43,516 nucleotides of DNA from the NCBI RefSeq assembly GCF_015155755.1, contig NZ_VWPI01000164.1:1-43516 (forward strand), in the 5' to 3' direction. The notes under the pieces were generated by a model, which saw nothing but the letters and a program-made list of their open reading frames with translations, had not been told where the DNA came from and did not search any database. The number at the start of each line of letters is the position of its first letter. Position 1 is the stretch's first letter. Of the stretch, positions 1-7,712 are shown piece after piece. The stretch is from Komagataeibacter sp. FXV3 (GTDB taxonomy: Bacteria; Pseudomonadota; Alphaproteobacteria; Acetobacterales; Acetobacteraceae). The position numbers were made by a program, and so were the translations under genes.

Positions 1-64
1 GTCCAGTTTCCTGTTCCTTCAGGATCCCTATGATCTGCTCTTCCGTAAAGCGACTGCGTTTCAT
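1..64 (-). CDS. IS3-family transposase OrfA, N-terminal part (partial at window edge)
   Basis: Twenty-one codons are visible, from the ATG at 64 down to the window start. The peptide MKRSRFTEEQIIGILKEQE is the helix-turn-helix start of IS3-family OrfA proteins, which bind the element's ends. Only the start is present, so whether OrfB and the frameshift region follow cannot be seen. A related but frameshifted sequence lies at 896-1105, from a different element copy. Confidence 0.7.
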   Translation of the reverse strand, partial: MKRSRFTEEQIIGILKEQETG

Positions 65-119
65 CCGTCCGTATCCTTCTCGATCGGACTCTACTTTAAA
101 ATGGGCACATTTTCGGGGG
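1..119 (-). mobile_element. IS3-family insertion sequence, terminal part only (continues beyond window start)
   Basis: On the minus strand an ATG at 64-62 opens a frame reading MKRSRFTEEQIIGILKEQE, the characteristic N-terminus of IS3-family OrfA transposases, with the gene running off the window edge. The element's end is inferred near 119 because the neighbouring integrase reading frame loses family resemblance there. The outward terminal sequence begins TGCCCCCCGAAAATG on the minus strand. The second terminus is outside the window, so intactness cannot be judged. Confidence 0.75.
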
Positions 120-321
120 GCACGTCAGCAGTCCACGGGCTGCCATGCTGACCAATCGTGTAACGCCGTAGCCTTCCGCCAGAGCGGTAGTGAATGACAT
201 AGACCTTGCGGCCCGATGGCCAGACCCGGACCGCAAAGGCCGGGATGCTGTCATCCCACAGGAAATAATCTTTTGCTTCGGGCGTCGCCGCCGTGACGGT
301 TTTCTTGTTGAGCCGGGCCAT
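118..321 (-). pseudogene. Truncated tyrosine integrase (N-terminal arm-binding domain only)
   Basis: From the ATG at 321 the minus strand reads MARLNKKTVTAATPEAKDYF and continues through FAVRVWPSGRKVYVIHYR and RRYTIGQHGSPWTAD. This is the N-terminal DNA-arm-binding domain (DUF4102 type) of phage- and island-type tyrosine recombinases. Resemblance stops after WTAD, where the IS3 end begins, and the frame closes at 91 after unrelated residues. The core-binding and catalytic domains with the Arg-His-Arg-Tyr residues are absent, so the gene is dead. An upstream ATG at 345 adds eight residues and is less likely. It lies about 170 bp from the tRNA 3' fragment at 497-541, as expected of an island integrase beside its attachment site. 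Confidence 0.8.
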
Positions 322-496
322 TCTCGCCTCCGCCGCAGGAAACACATAGGAAACAGATGAGAGCGCAACCGAGCGTAGTCGGTGAACAAATGACGTATCC
401 CGACGGGGCTATTTTTCAAGGAAAAACAAAGGGTTTTCGTTGTCTGGCGCTATTCTGTCGGCACAGGCGCTGGCCAGCGTAGGCTAAAAAATCTTT

Positions 497-541
497 CTCA
501 TAACCTGAAGGCCGCAGGTTCAAATCCTGCCCCCGCAACCA
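497..541 (+). repeat. 3' half of initiator tRNA-fMet (CAT), attachment-site-like fragment
   Basis: The sequence runs from the anticodon loop CTCATAA through the 3' anticodon stem, variable loop, T-arm (GCAGG TTCAAAT CCTGC) to the acceptor strand CCCCGCA-ACCA. This matches the 3' half of a bacterial initiator tRNA with a CAT anticodon. The 5' half is missing: no TGCGGGG-like strand or D-arm occurs in the preceding 80 bases, and the 5' anticodon-stem strand does not pair. A tRNA 3' fragment next to a truncated integrase and followed by a terminator is the usual scar of an integrative element. Confidence 0.85.
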
Positions 542-553
542 GTCGACATATAG

Positions 554-590
554 AAAACCCCGCTAAACCAATCGGTTGGCGGGGTTTTTC
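554..590 (+). terminator. Rho-independent terminator behind the tRNA fragment
   Basis: AAAACCCCGC at 554-563 pairs with GCGGGGTTTT at 579-588 around a loop of about 15 bases, followed by further T and C residues. It is the strongest canonical terminator in the window. It sits where the terminator of an intact initiator tRNA gene would be, consistent with the fragment being the chromosomal side of an integration site. Confidence 0.75.
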
Positions 591-644
591 TTTGGCTGCA
601 TGGCGGGGTGAAAATAAATATCAACCAAATCAATGACCTAATTT

Positions 645-681
645 CGCAGGTTCAAATCGGAGCGGCCGAGCCGCAACCAAC
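645..681 (+). repeat. Degenerate second copy of the tRNA 3'-end motif
   Basis: CGCAGGTTCAAATC recurs exactly as in the tRNA fragment, followed by 12 unrelated bases instead of 6, then CCGCAACCA. It looks like an old, disrupted attachment-site copy. It cannot fold as a T-arm because the closing strand is changed. Chance is possible but unlikely for two matching blocks in the same order about 130 bp from the first copy. Confidence 0.5.
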
Positions 682-866
682 TGCGATATGCACCGAGTTC
701 GCTAGGAAGAGGTAAGACTCGGCGCGAGCTACGTCTGTTGCGAAATAAGCTCGGGTGGAGCAGGGCTCCGGGTTGCACGGACCGGCAACCAGTTCAGTAC
801 CATAAATTATTATAAAACAATGATTTATACAGGTCTTTGTTGGCCTTGACCTGCCATGGAGGATAG

Positions 867-894
867 AGTCTGTCTATTATTGATAGGACAGACT
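867..894 (+). repeat. Inverted repeat abutting the IS3 OrfA remnant
   Basis: AGTCTGTC-TAT at 867-877 pairs with ATA-G-GACAGACT at 883-894 with one bulged G. It ends one base before the OrfA-like ATG at 896. The preceding stretch 682-866 has no gene I can support. The hairpin may belong to the end of the decayed element or hide its ribosome-binding region. Confidence 0.4.
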
Positions 895-895
895 G

Positions 896-1105
896 ATGAA
901 GCGTAGCCGTTTCAGCACAGAGCAGATCATTGGCATCCTGAACGAACAGGACGCCGGACGCCGGATGTGTGTCGGCGTCATGGCCTCAGCGAAGAGACAT
1001 TTCACAAAAGGAGGGCCAAATATGGCGGGCTGAAGGTATCTGAGGCCAAGCGACTGAAGGCGTTTGGAGGGCAAAACGAGCGGCTCAGCCGTTCTTTGTC
1101 TGCCG
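896..1105 (+). pseudogene. IS3-family transposase OrfA remnant, frameshifted
   Basis: The frame from 896 reads MKRSRFSTEQIIGILNEQDAG and then leaves the family pattern. The continuation RRHGLSEETFHKRRAKYGGL and SEAKRLKAFGGQNERL appears in another frame from about 967. Together they reproduce an IS3-family OrfA (helix-turn-helix then leucine-rich coiled coil), so at least one frameshift has disabled it. It differs in sequence from the OrfA at the window start, so it is a separate insertion. No OrfB homology is recognisable downstream; 1106-1486 holds nothing I can identify. Confidence 0.75.
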
Positions 1106-1486
1106 ACCGTCGGTGCCTATCTCTTTATTGGCAGTCTCCTCTGCGCTTACGGTATATCTGCGACCGTCTCCTCCTGTCGGTTTTTCAGTCGAGATTCATG
1201 GGTTTCCAAGGCTGGCCATAGACTGATGGCATCGTTCTTGGCCGACTCTAATCGATCCCGGTTCGATGGGTTCCGAGTGGAAACGGCTGTTGTTGCGAAT
1301 TCTACTACCGTTTCCTGAGTCGCCGATCAGTCGACGACGTATAATATTCATTCAGCGGGGCATTTCCCAAAAAATATCATCGTTACAGCCGCGGGATATC
1401 GCAATACAGCGAAAATGCGTCGTCGATTCGTCTCTGAAGCAGCCCGGTTGCACGGCAGCGCAAGGTGCGCAAAAGATAATGGCTGA

Positions 1487-1510
1487 AGCCTGACGGGGGG
1501 CAGTCAGGCT
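1487..1510 (+). repeat. 8-bp inverted repeat upstream of the nuclease-helicase module
   Basis: AGCCTGAC at 1487-1494 pairs exactly with GTCAGGCT at 1503-1510 around an 8-base G-rich loop. No T-tract follows, so it is not a clear terminator. It could be an element end or an operator. The rest of 1511-1749 contains no supported gene; open frames starting at 1527 and 1546 lack family resemblance before 1750. Confidence 0.4.
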
Positions 1511-1749
1511 GCCATAGGAGTGATGGATGGGGATGTTGAGATCCGGTGGCGAGCGCAGACAAGGCCCGATCTCCTTCGGGACAGGCCGGTTGTGTAACCG
1601 CGAGGAGATCTTACTTGATCACCTCGGTACGACGTATGTGCCCATTCCATCGACTGTCCTCCGGGGTGGCGTATTCTTCTCATCTAATCCAACTGGCGCT
1701 TTCGACGGTCCAGCTGCCTCCTTCTTTGGAGAGTGGTAGGCAAAAGGCA

Positions 1750-2712
1750 ATGTCTCTACATACCGCTCCGCCCCCGATGGCCGCGCTCCAAGCGTGGTTG
1801 AAGGCTTTGGGGTCGATTGAAAACGAGGGTAACTACGGGCACCTGCTGCTGGAGCAGGTTGGGGTGTGTGACGACGCGCTAGCGGCGGCGCTGCGGCCGT
1901 ATTTCGAATCAGCGCATCTTGATGCACGTGAATATTTCCATCGACAGCTGGGTATCGATCTTCACCCGGATGGAGGCCGCGCTGCGGAAGTCTGTTACCC
2001 CAACTGCCTGCCGGAGACTGCTAAGCGCGGGCTTTTCGGAGAGGTTATGGCCGGGCTTGTAACCGAGGCATATCAAAGTGAATTTGTCGGTAGTCACCAA
2101 TGGATCGTACCAATTTTCCTTTTCCGTAATCATGACGACGTGGAGAATTATCTCTGGGCACTGAAAGCCGATCCGGGCCGGGCACGCGAGATTTACGGGC
2201 GGCATGGCACCGACTTCGTCGGCATTTCGCTCGATGCCGCAGGAGAAGTGGCGCGGATGATCGTAGGCGAGTGTAAATGGCGTCGAAACTTGACGGAATC
2301 GGCCGTCGCTTCGCTTCTGTATGGGCCTAAAGTCGAGAATGAGGAGACCGGAGAGCTGGAGCGGGATGGCAAGGGTATTTGGTACGAGATCAATCGCGAC
2401 TCGCCGATTCCCTGGGGCCTACGACAGCTTCAGAGATTGCTAGAGTTGAAGGACCCCGAGGGCTATGCCTCCGCGATATACTCGATTGATCGCGCGGTGC
2501 TCGGCGACGGCGCAAAACCTGAGCGAACCGACATGGTGCTGATCGTCGGCAATGGTGCGAAACGTCGAGACGAGGGCGATTGCCTGATAGGGTGGGAGGA
2601 ATTGCCGGTAGACTACACGGCTGGTTATGCCTTGCAGGTAGTCGAGGTGATTTTGAAAGGTGGCGAAGAGCTGATCGCGAAGCTGTATTCGTCACTTTGG
2701 AGAGGCACATAA
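1750..2712 (+). CDS. HamA-like PD-(D/E)XK nuclease-type protein of a Hachiman-like defence module
   Basis: A 320-residue cytosolic protein, probably the effector nuclease of a two-gene anti-phage module. The start at 1750 (MSLHTAPPPM) is chosen because the 68 codons before it show no protein-like composition. Candidate catalytic residues follow the PD-(D/E)XK order seen in DUF1837/HamA proteins: E98 in FGEVMAGL, D155 in GTDFVGI, and E174-x-K176 in VGECKW followed by a polar helix. The C-terminal part, including RTDMVLIVGNG and YTAGYALQVVEVIL, looks like a conserved family core. There is no signal peptide or membrane segment. Its stop overlaps the helicase start (TAATG), implying translational coupling. 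Known: in Hachiman, HamA is a nuclease held in check by a helicase partner. Inferred: the same division of labour here. AbpA-type proteins are an alternative family label. Confidence 0.65.
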   Translation: MSLHTAPPPMAALQAWLKALGSIENEGNYGHLLLEQVGVCDDALAAALRPYFESAHLDAREYFHRQLGIDLHPDGGRAAEVCYPNCLPETAKRGLFGEVMAGLVTEAYQSEFVGSHQWIVPIFLFRNHDDVENYLWALKADPGRAREIYGRHGTDFVGISLDAAGEVARMIVGECKWRRNLTESAVASLLYGPKVENEETGELERDGKGIWYEINRDSPIPWGLRQLQRLLELKDPEGYASAIYSIDRAVLGDGAKPERTDMVLIVGNGAKRRDEGDCLIGWEELPVDYTAGYALQVVEVILKGGEELIAKLYSSLWRGT

Positions 2713-5700
2713 TGCCCGCGCGCGATGCGGATCGGTTGGCATTGGCGGAAGGGGTGCGCCAGTCGCTCGGCATAGAGAACGAGCTCACTCGACCACAGGC
2801 GCGTGCTTACGTGCGCTGCCTGCAGACTACTTGGCAGGTTCCGACCATCGTGTGGGGCGAGCGCGAGTCTGCCCAGCAACTGAGCGACGCGCGTCGCCTC
2901 CTGCATTCCGCTCATATTTTCCGATCGATAGAGGGACCGGGGTCAACCCGCGCGGTCGATTGCTTCCGCCGAACTGGCGAGATTCTCGAATGGCTGTCGC
3001 GAGCCGGCGACAATATTCGCAGCATTGTCCCTATAGAGTTGCTGGCGGCTGCGGCCTATCAACTTGGCGGGCTACCAGCGATGGCGACTGGTCTGCTCGA
3101 TCAAGTAGAGTCCGAACACGAGGGTGTGCTACTCTATGCCGCGTTTCTGCAGGCTAATTTCGACCTCGTTTTGCGGCGCGCGATGCTGTTCTGGCGTGCC
3201 AACGGAGATCTCACGACGCGCAATGCTAGCCAACTGCTGCTTGATGCGATGGCAAGCGAAGATCCCGACCGTGGCGTCTCCTGGGGGTTCACAGTCGAAC
3301 TGATTCGGTGCTTGGGGCTAGTGGCAGATTGTCTGCGGCGCGGCGACGATGGGCGACTGAAAATAGCGATGGCGAAGCTCCAGGCGCTCGACGGGATGGC
3401 GGCGCGCACATTCAGCGATGATGCCGCGCTGGTCGTTGGCTTACTGCGTCAGGTGGCGGAGGGGTTCGTTGCCGCGAGCATCTACAAACCGCTACGCGCG
3501 CTCGCAGAGATTCGGCCCGAACGTACGAGCCTACTCTTGTCATATGCGCGCGACCAGTTCAGCCGCGGCCGCGGGATACTGTGGACATCCCAGATTTACG
3601 GGCTCGACCGATTGCTGCGCGAGGCATCCTTTGCCCTCTGCACGCCAACGGGCTCAGGCAAGACGTTGGTCGCCAATATGGCGGTGATCAAGGAACTACT
3701 GCTGCGCGAGCATGATACTCCGCTCAGCCCGCTTGCCCTCTACATTGTTCCCTCGCGTGCTCTTGCCGGCGAGGTTGAGGCAAAATTAAACGCGGAACTC
3801 GGCGGCGAAGTCATCGTCACCGGCCTCTATGGCGGCGCAGACTGGGGCATCACGGACTATTGGCTGACCAGTGAGCGCCCAGTTGTGCTGATCGTCACCG
3901 TCGAGAAGGCAGAGGCGCTCTTACGCTACCTCGGTGCGTTACTGACCGCGCGGCTCGCTTTGCTCATCATCGACGAAGCACATCAGGTTGTGCCTGGAGC
4001 GAGCGAGGAAGTCAGAGTCAGCTTTTCCGATCATAACAATAGGTCGATCCGTCTCGAGATGCTCGTGTCGCGTATCCTATCGCAGCGCCCCGACGTCGTG
4101 CGGATTGCGCTAACGGCAGTCGCTGGCGGCGCATCAGGCCCGGTCGCCAGATGGATCGAGGGCCGTGCCGAAGCGCAGGCGATCGGGGTCCGCTATCGCA
4201 GCACCCGGCAGGTTATCGGTGTTCTGGAGGCGACTCCCGGTGCCCCAGGCCGCATTCTGCTCGACCTCATGAATGGGCGGCGGCTCTATCTGCGCGGCAA
4301 AGAAGACCCGGTCTATCTGCCGCTGCGTTACCAGCCGATGCCGCAACTCAAGGCAACGTGGCGTAACAGCCTGAACCGGTTCAACTGCCTCAATGTGTTA
4401 TGGAACGCGCTTCACCTCGCAGAGGAGAATCAACGGATCCTGATCTCGGTCGCGCAAGAGCCTGAGAAGACGATGCGCTGGTTTAAAGAAGCGCTCGAAC
4501 TCGACACGTGGCAGGCTCTAGTCAGATTTCTGCAGCCTGAGGGTGATCTGCGGGCACGGTACGAGGAAGCCTGCGCCGCGTGCCATGATTATTGCGGACC
4601 GGACTCGTTCGAGTTGTTTCTGCTTGAACGCGGTATCGCGACGAGCCATGGGCAGATGCCGCAGCGCCTGCGCCGGCTCATGGTCGAGATGATCGACAAG
4701 AAGATCTGTCCAATCACTGTCGCAACCGCCACGCTGACGGAGGGTGTCAATCTTCCATTCGATCTGATCTTTCTGACCTCCCTCAAGCGCCGGTCCTGGG
4801 ATGCGGCGAAGGAAGAGTCGATCGTGAAGCGCTTGTCGACATCCGAGTTTCGCAATTTGGCGGGCCGCGCTGGCCGACCGGGCGCGGCCCGTGGGATCGA
4901 GGGTATGACGCTGGTCGCGTTGCCGAAAGCAATCTCCGCTACGGGAAATGGGCAGTTGCAGACACAGCGTCGTCAGATGCGCGAGCGCGCGGAAGATTAC
5001 GACACTTTGCGAAGGCAATTGTTGATCGAGCAACAGGATGCTGACGTGGTAGATAGTCCGCTGGCTCTGCTGCTTGACTGCATCTGGACACAGGCTAACC
5101 GTTTGCTGGGAATCCGGCCGGACGACTTTCTGGACTGGCTGGAAAAGACAGCGCCAGGCGACGTGAGTGACGATGCGGGCACCGGTTCGACCGACAGCCA
5201 CGCGAGGCTGGCTGACGTCATGGATGAACTCGACGGCGTAGTTCTGACGGCGCTCGAAGAGGTAGTCCTCATCGAACAAGCTGACATGACGCCCGCCCGA
5301 GCCGAAGCAGCGTTACGGGCGCTGTGGGCGACGACCTTCACGGCGGTATCAGCCGCGCGAGCAGCGTTGCTTGAAGCCGCCTTCATCCGGCGCGGTGTTG
5401 GCATGATTGAGACGATCTACCCCGATCCAGCCGAGCGTCGACGGCTCTATCAGTACGGTTTCACACCGTTGATTGGTCGGCGGTTCGATGCCGTGGCATC
5501 GAAGATCCGGAGCTTGATCGTAGCGGCCGGGAACTATGGCGACCTTGGGGCAGTGGCCCGGATTGATGTTTTTGAGAATATTGGGACACTCCTTCAGGGC
5601 GATCGGGGCTTCGGATTTCGTGTCCGAGCAACGGATGGCGATCACGCTATCCTCGCTAACTGGCCTCGTCTGCTCGGCTGGTGGATGCACGAGCCTGGTG

Positions 5701-6350
5701 CGCCGGGCCCCGATCCAAAGGATCTGCGCGCATGGCAGCGCTTCGTGGCTGACAATCTCGAGTTTCGCCTGGGCGTAGCAATTGGCGCGGTGGTGGCGGG
5801 AGCCTGGTCGGAGGGCGTGCCAGATGCCACGACTTTGCCCAGTCTCGCCGAATGGAAAGCGACTACTCGTTTACCCTGGTTCGGGTTTTGGGCTCGGGAG
5901 CTCCTACGCTGGGGAACGCATGATCCGTTTGTGGCATTCTGTTTGGCACAGGGACTCGCGCACACCCGAAAGGCGGCGATGGCGCGCCGCGCCGAGTTCG
6001 ATGCGTGGCTGGATGGTGAGATCGGTAATCCTGAGGCGGAGGACCGGATCGACCCGCAGTATTTCGGCAGGTGGCAGAAGAGCCTGCCGCGGCAGGAGCG
6101 ATCAGCGGCCATGGCGGACGAAACCCAGGTGCGATTGACTGGTACCGACGGCGGTCGCGAGCGTTATCCAGTCATTCCGATCGCGCGCGGCCAGGCTACG
6201 GAGTGGCTGGACCCCGCAGGGTTTCAACTTGCGGTATCCGTCGACCCCAACCGGGGCCGCGTAAATCGCTGGCGTAGCGACTACGAACTGCATGTGTCTG
6301 AGGGACGGGCATCGGTCAACCGCGTGTTCCGTCCGGGTAGACGCCCTTAG
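2712..6350 (+). CDS. HamB-like Ski2-type superfamily 2 helicase (defence module)
   Basis: A 1212-residue SF2 helicase. The ATG at 2712 overlaps the previous stop by one base; an in-frame extension to 2580 lies inside the upstream gene and is rejected. Motif I is TPTGSGKT (311-318). Motif II is DEAH (421-424) within LLIIDEAHQV. Motif III-like TAVAGG follows RIAL, motif V is ATATLTEGVNLP (671-682), and motif VI is NLAGRAGRPG (from 715). The wording of V and VI is typical of Ski2/Hel308-like helicases, as in HamB. About 300 residues precede motif I and about 490 follow motif VI; neither flank contains a domain I can name. Expected role: sensing or unwinding abnormal DNA and controlling the partner nuclease. 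DISARM, Zorya or restriction helicases are less likely because no methylase or membrane partner is present. Confidence 0.75.
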   Translation: MPARDADRLALAEGVRQSLGIENELTRPQARAYVRCLQTTWQVPTIVWGERESAQQLSDARRLLHSAHIFRSIEGPGSTRAVDCFRRTGEILEWLSRAGDNIRSIVPIELLAAAAYQLGGLPAMATGLLDQVESEHEGVLLYAAFLQANFDLVLRRAMLFWRANGDLTTRNASQLLLDAMASEDPDRGVSWGFTVELIRCLGLVADCLRRGDDGRLKIAMAKLQALDGMAARTFSDDAALVVGLLRQVAEGFVAASIYKPLRALAEIRPERTSLLLSYARDQFSRGRGILWTSQIYGLDRLLREASFALCTPTGSGKTLVANMAVIKELLLREHDTPLSPLALYIVPSRALAGEVEAKLNAELGGEVIVTGLYGGADWGITDYWLTSERPVVLIVTVEKAEALLRYLGALLTARLALLIIDEAHQVVPGASEEVRVSFSDHNNRSIRLEMLVSRILSQRPDVVRIALTAVAGGASGPVARWIEGRAEAQAIGVRYRSTRQVIGVLEATPGAPGRILLDLMNGRRLYLRGKEDPVYLPLRYQPMPQLKATWRNSLNRFNCLNVLWNALHLAEENQRILISVAQEPEKTMRWFKEALELDTWQALVRFLQPEGDLRARYEEACAACHDYCGPDSFELFLLERGIATSHGQMPQRLRRLMVEMIDKKICPITVATATLTEGVNLPFDLIFLTSLKRRSWDAAKEESIVKRLSTSEFRNLAGRAGRPGAARGIEGMTLVALPKAISATGNGQLQTQRRQMRERAEDYDTLRRQLLIEQQDADVVDSPLALLLDCIWTQANRLLGIRPDDFLDWLEKTAPGDVSDDAGTGSTDSHARLADVMDELDGVVLTALEEVVLIEQADMTPARAEAALRALWATTFTAVSAARAALLEAAFIRRGVGMIETIYPDPAERRRLYQYGFTPLIGRRFDAVASKIRSLIVAAGNYGDLGAVARIDVFENIGTLLQGDRGFGFRVRATDGDHAILANWPRLLGWWMHEPGAPGPDPKDLRAWQRFVADNLEFRLGVAIGAVVAGAWSEGVPDATTLPSLAEWKATTRLPWFGFWARELLRWGTHDPFVAFCLAQGLAHTRKAAMARRAEFDAWLDGEIGNPEAEDRIDPQYFGRWQKSLPRQERSAAMADETQVRLTGTDGGRERYPVIPIARGQATEWLDPAGFQLAVSVDPNRGRVNRWRSDYELHVSEGRASVNRVFRPGRRP

Positions 6351-6551
6351 CGCGTCTCTCCTAGGGGGTGCCCCCGGTACAGCCGCTGCCCACTTTGAGG
6401 GTGCCGCTACGGCAAAAGCATCCGGAAATTCCTTTGATTTTTTCCGGTCGAACGGCGCTTGTCTTTCGAAATAGCTTCGGAAAATCCTTGGCCTGCTGCC
6501 GGTTTCGTGGACACGAAGATAAGATCGTGACCAAGGAACTGAAAATTGGGT
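6351..6551. other. Gap after the helicase; probable end of a decayed IS3 element
   Basis: No gene is supported here. A short G5-TG-C5 palindrome lies at 6364-6375 just after the helicase stop, too tight-looped to call a terminator. The stretch from about 6505 leads directly into an OrfA-like start and probably includes the left end of that IS. Confidence 0.4.
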
Positions 6552-6655
6552 ATGACGAAGCGGAAGTTCAGCCGTGAGTTCAAGATCGAGGCCGTATGGG
6601 GCTGGTGACGGATCGGCGCGTGGCGGTGGCGCCGGCTGCGCGGCTAGGAACCCGA
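6552..6655 (+). pseudogene. IS3-family transposase OrfA remnant (second subgroup), frameshifted
   Basis: The frame from 6552 reads [16 protein letters not shown] and hits a stop. Shifting frame restores [14 protein letters not shown], together matching the [28 protein letters not shown] start of IS3-family OrfA proteins. It is therefore a frameshifted and truncated remnant of a different IS3 subgroup from those near the window start. It ends where cupin-like sequence begins, so it probably marks an insertion or deletion joint. Confidence 0.65.
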
Positions 6656-6660
6656 ACTGC

Positions 6661-6933
6661 CTGACACAGCCATCCGCTTGGCAGACCTTGATCGTCACGG
6701 CTGGATGCGGCTGGGTACAGTGCGAAGGCGGCCCGATTGAGGAAATCCATCCTGGCGATACTGTCTGATTCATACCCGGCGAAAAGCACTGGCATGGCGC
6801 GACAGCGACCACGGCGATGAGCCACATCGTCATCCAGGAAAAGCCGAGCGGTTCTCTGGTCGACTGGTTGGAGTCAGTATGGCACCTGAGCATTCTCTCG
6901 CTTTGTTTTGATTTGATCTGGCCTAGTGGGTAA
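6661..6933 (+). pseudogene. Cupin-domain protein, C-terminal fragment with in-frame stop
   Basis: The frame reads [28 protein letters not shown], then TGA at 6766-6768, then [17 protein letters not shown] and SHIVIQEK. This is the C-terminal half of a small metal-binding cupin; the PGEKHWHGA segment carries the second cupin motif with its metal-binding histidines. The family usually has Trp where the TGA lies, a simple nonsense change. The N-terminal half is missing, replaced by the IS3 remnant. Such cupins often accompany oxidoreductases or carboxymuconolactone decarboxylases in detoxification islands, but no partner survives here. Confidence 0.7.
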
Positions 6934-7037
6934 CGATTCCGATTGGATGCATTCGCGCGCCCTGACAGGATCGGCGTATCAAGCGACGAGGCGAGGTATC
7001 TCGCGGTCTACCAATCGCAAGTATCGTTGGTTGTCTT

Positions 7038-7049
7038 CCCCCGCAACCA
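7038..7049 (+). repeat. 12-bp direct copy of the tRNA-fMet 3' terminus (candidate distal att)
   Basis: CCCCCGCAACCA is identical to positions 530-541 at the end of the tRNA fragment, in the same orientation. Together the two copies bracket the nuclease-helicase module and its flanking debris. No T-arm precedes this copy. A hairpin with a GTAA loop follows 28 bases later, as a terminator does after the first copy. The rest of 6934-7184 holds no supported gene. Confidence 0.5.
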
Positions 7050-7076
7050 TATCTTATACAATATCATCAATATGCT

Positions 7077-7105
7077 AAGCCGTCCGTAAGGGCGGCTTTC
7101 TGCGT
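7077..7105 (+). terminator. Rho-independent terminator-like hairpin
   Basis: AAGCCGTCC at 7077-7085 pairs with GGGCGGCTT at 7090-7098 (nine pairs, one T-G wobble) around a GTAA tetraloop and is followed by TCTGCGTTTG. The stem is strong, the U-tract weak. It may terminate transcription arriving from the left or have belonged to a tRNA gene at the candidate att copy. Confidence 0.55.
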
Positions 7106-7184
7106 TTGAAATGCCCGCGCAGGAAACACAACTGTTTTATGTAACCTGTGACGATATTCTAAATGTCACGTGTGATGGAACCGG

Positions 7185-7545
7185 TGGAGTCGTGTGCGAT
7201 GGTCAGGGCCGACCTGTCCGGCTTCCTCTGACTGCCGGACAGGTCAGCGCCTTCAAGGGTATAGACGTGCTTCTGGCAGATCTCCTCGAGGGAACAGAAG
7301 AATTTGTCGGGGACAGAGGCTATGACAGCAACCGGATCCGGTTACTGATTGCAAAACGCAATATCACAGCTTGTGTTCCTCAAAAGAAAAACCGGAAATC
7401 AAAGCCGCCTTACAACTGGCACCTGTATAAAAAGCGCCACCTCATCGAAAACATGTTCGCAAAACTAAAAGACTGGCGACATGTTGCGACCAGATATGAT
7501 CGCTGCGTCCATACATTTATATCCGCAATCCCTTTAAGAACCGTA
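7185..7545 (+). pseudogene. IS5-family (IS427-like) transposase fragment
   Basis: Within an open frame at 7111-7677, the internal part reads VVCDGQGRPVRLPLTAGQVS, then GDRGYDSNRIR, KKRHLIENMFAKLKDWRHVA and TRYDRCVHTFISAI. This is the C-terminal DDE region of IS5-family transposases. It includes the D of GDRGYDS and the E of LIENMF, the last catalytic acidic residue. The N-terminal part with the first D is absent. Residues before about 7185 and after about 7545 do not fit the family, so both ends are truncated or rearranged and the element cannot move by itself. Confidence 0.8.
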
Positions 7546-7712
7546 ACTGAACTGTTCCCCAGACTCGTACCTGCCCCGATTGTCTCCTTCCGCATGCGGC
7601 TTTTGGAGACAGCCCAGATCTTCAACAGAGAATTAATATTGCATGTTGATCAGAAGTTACTTTTGATTGCCGATTGACAATGAACGTCTGACGAAGGTGC
7701 GCGGCATCGGCT

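Noticed and set aside
464-541. A complete tRNA gene at the tRNA-like sequence
   Set aside because: Only the 3' half is present. The 5' acceptor strand, D-arm and 5' anticodon-stem strand are absent, so it cannot fold as a tRNA.
1546-1749. N-terminal extension of the nuclease-like gene from an upstream in-frame ATG
   Set aside because: The extra 68 residues are Ser/Arg-rich, lack conserved character and overlap other equally open frames; the start at 1750 gives a normal N-terminus.
4518-5279. Minus-strand open frame of 253 codons inside the helicase gene
   Set aside because: It runs antisense through helicase motifs V and VI and has no recognisable homology; a composition artefact.
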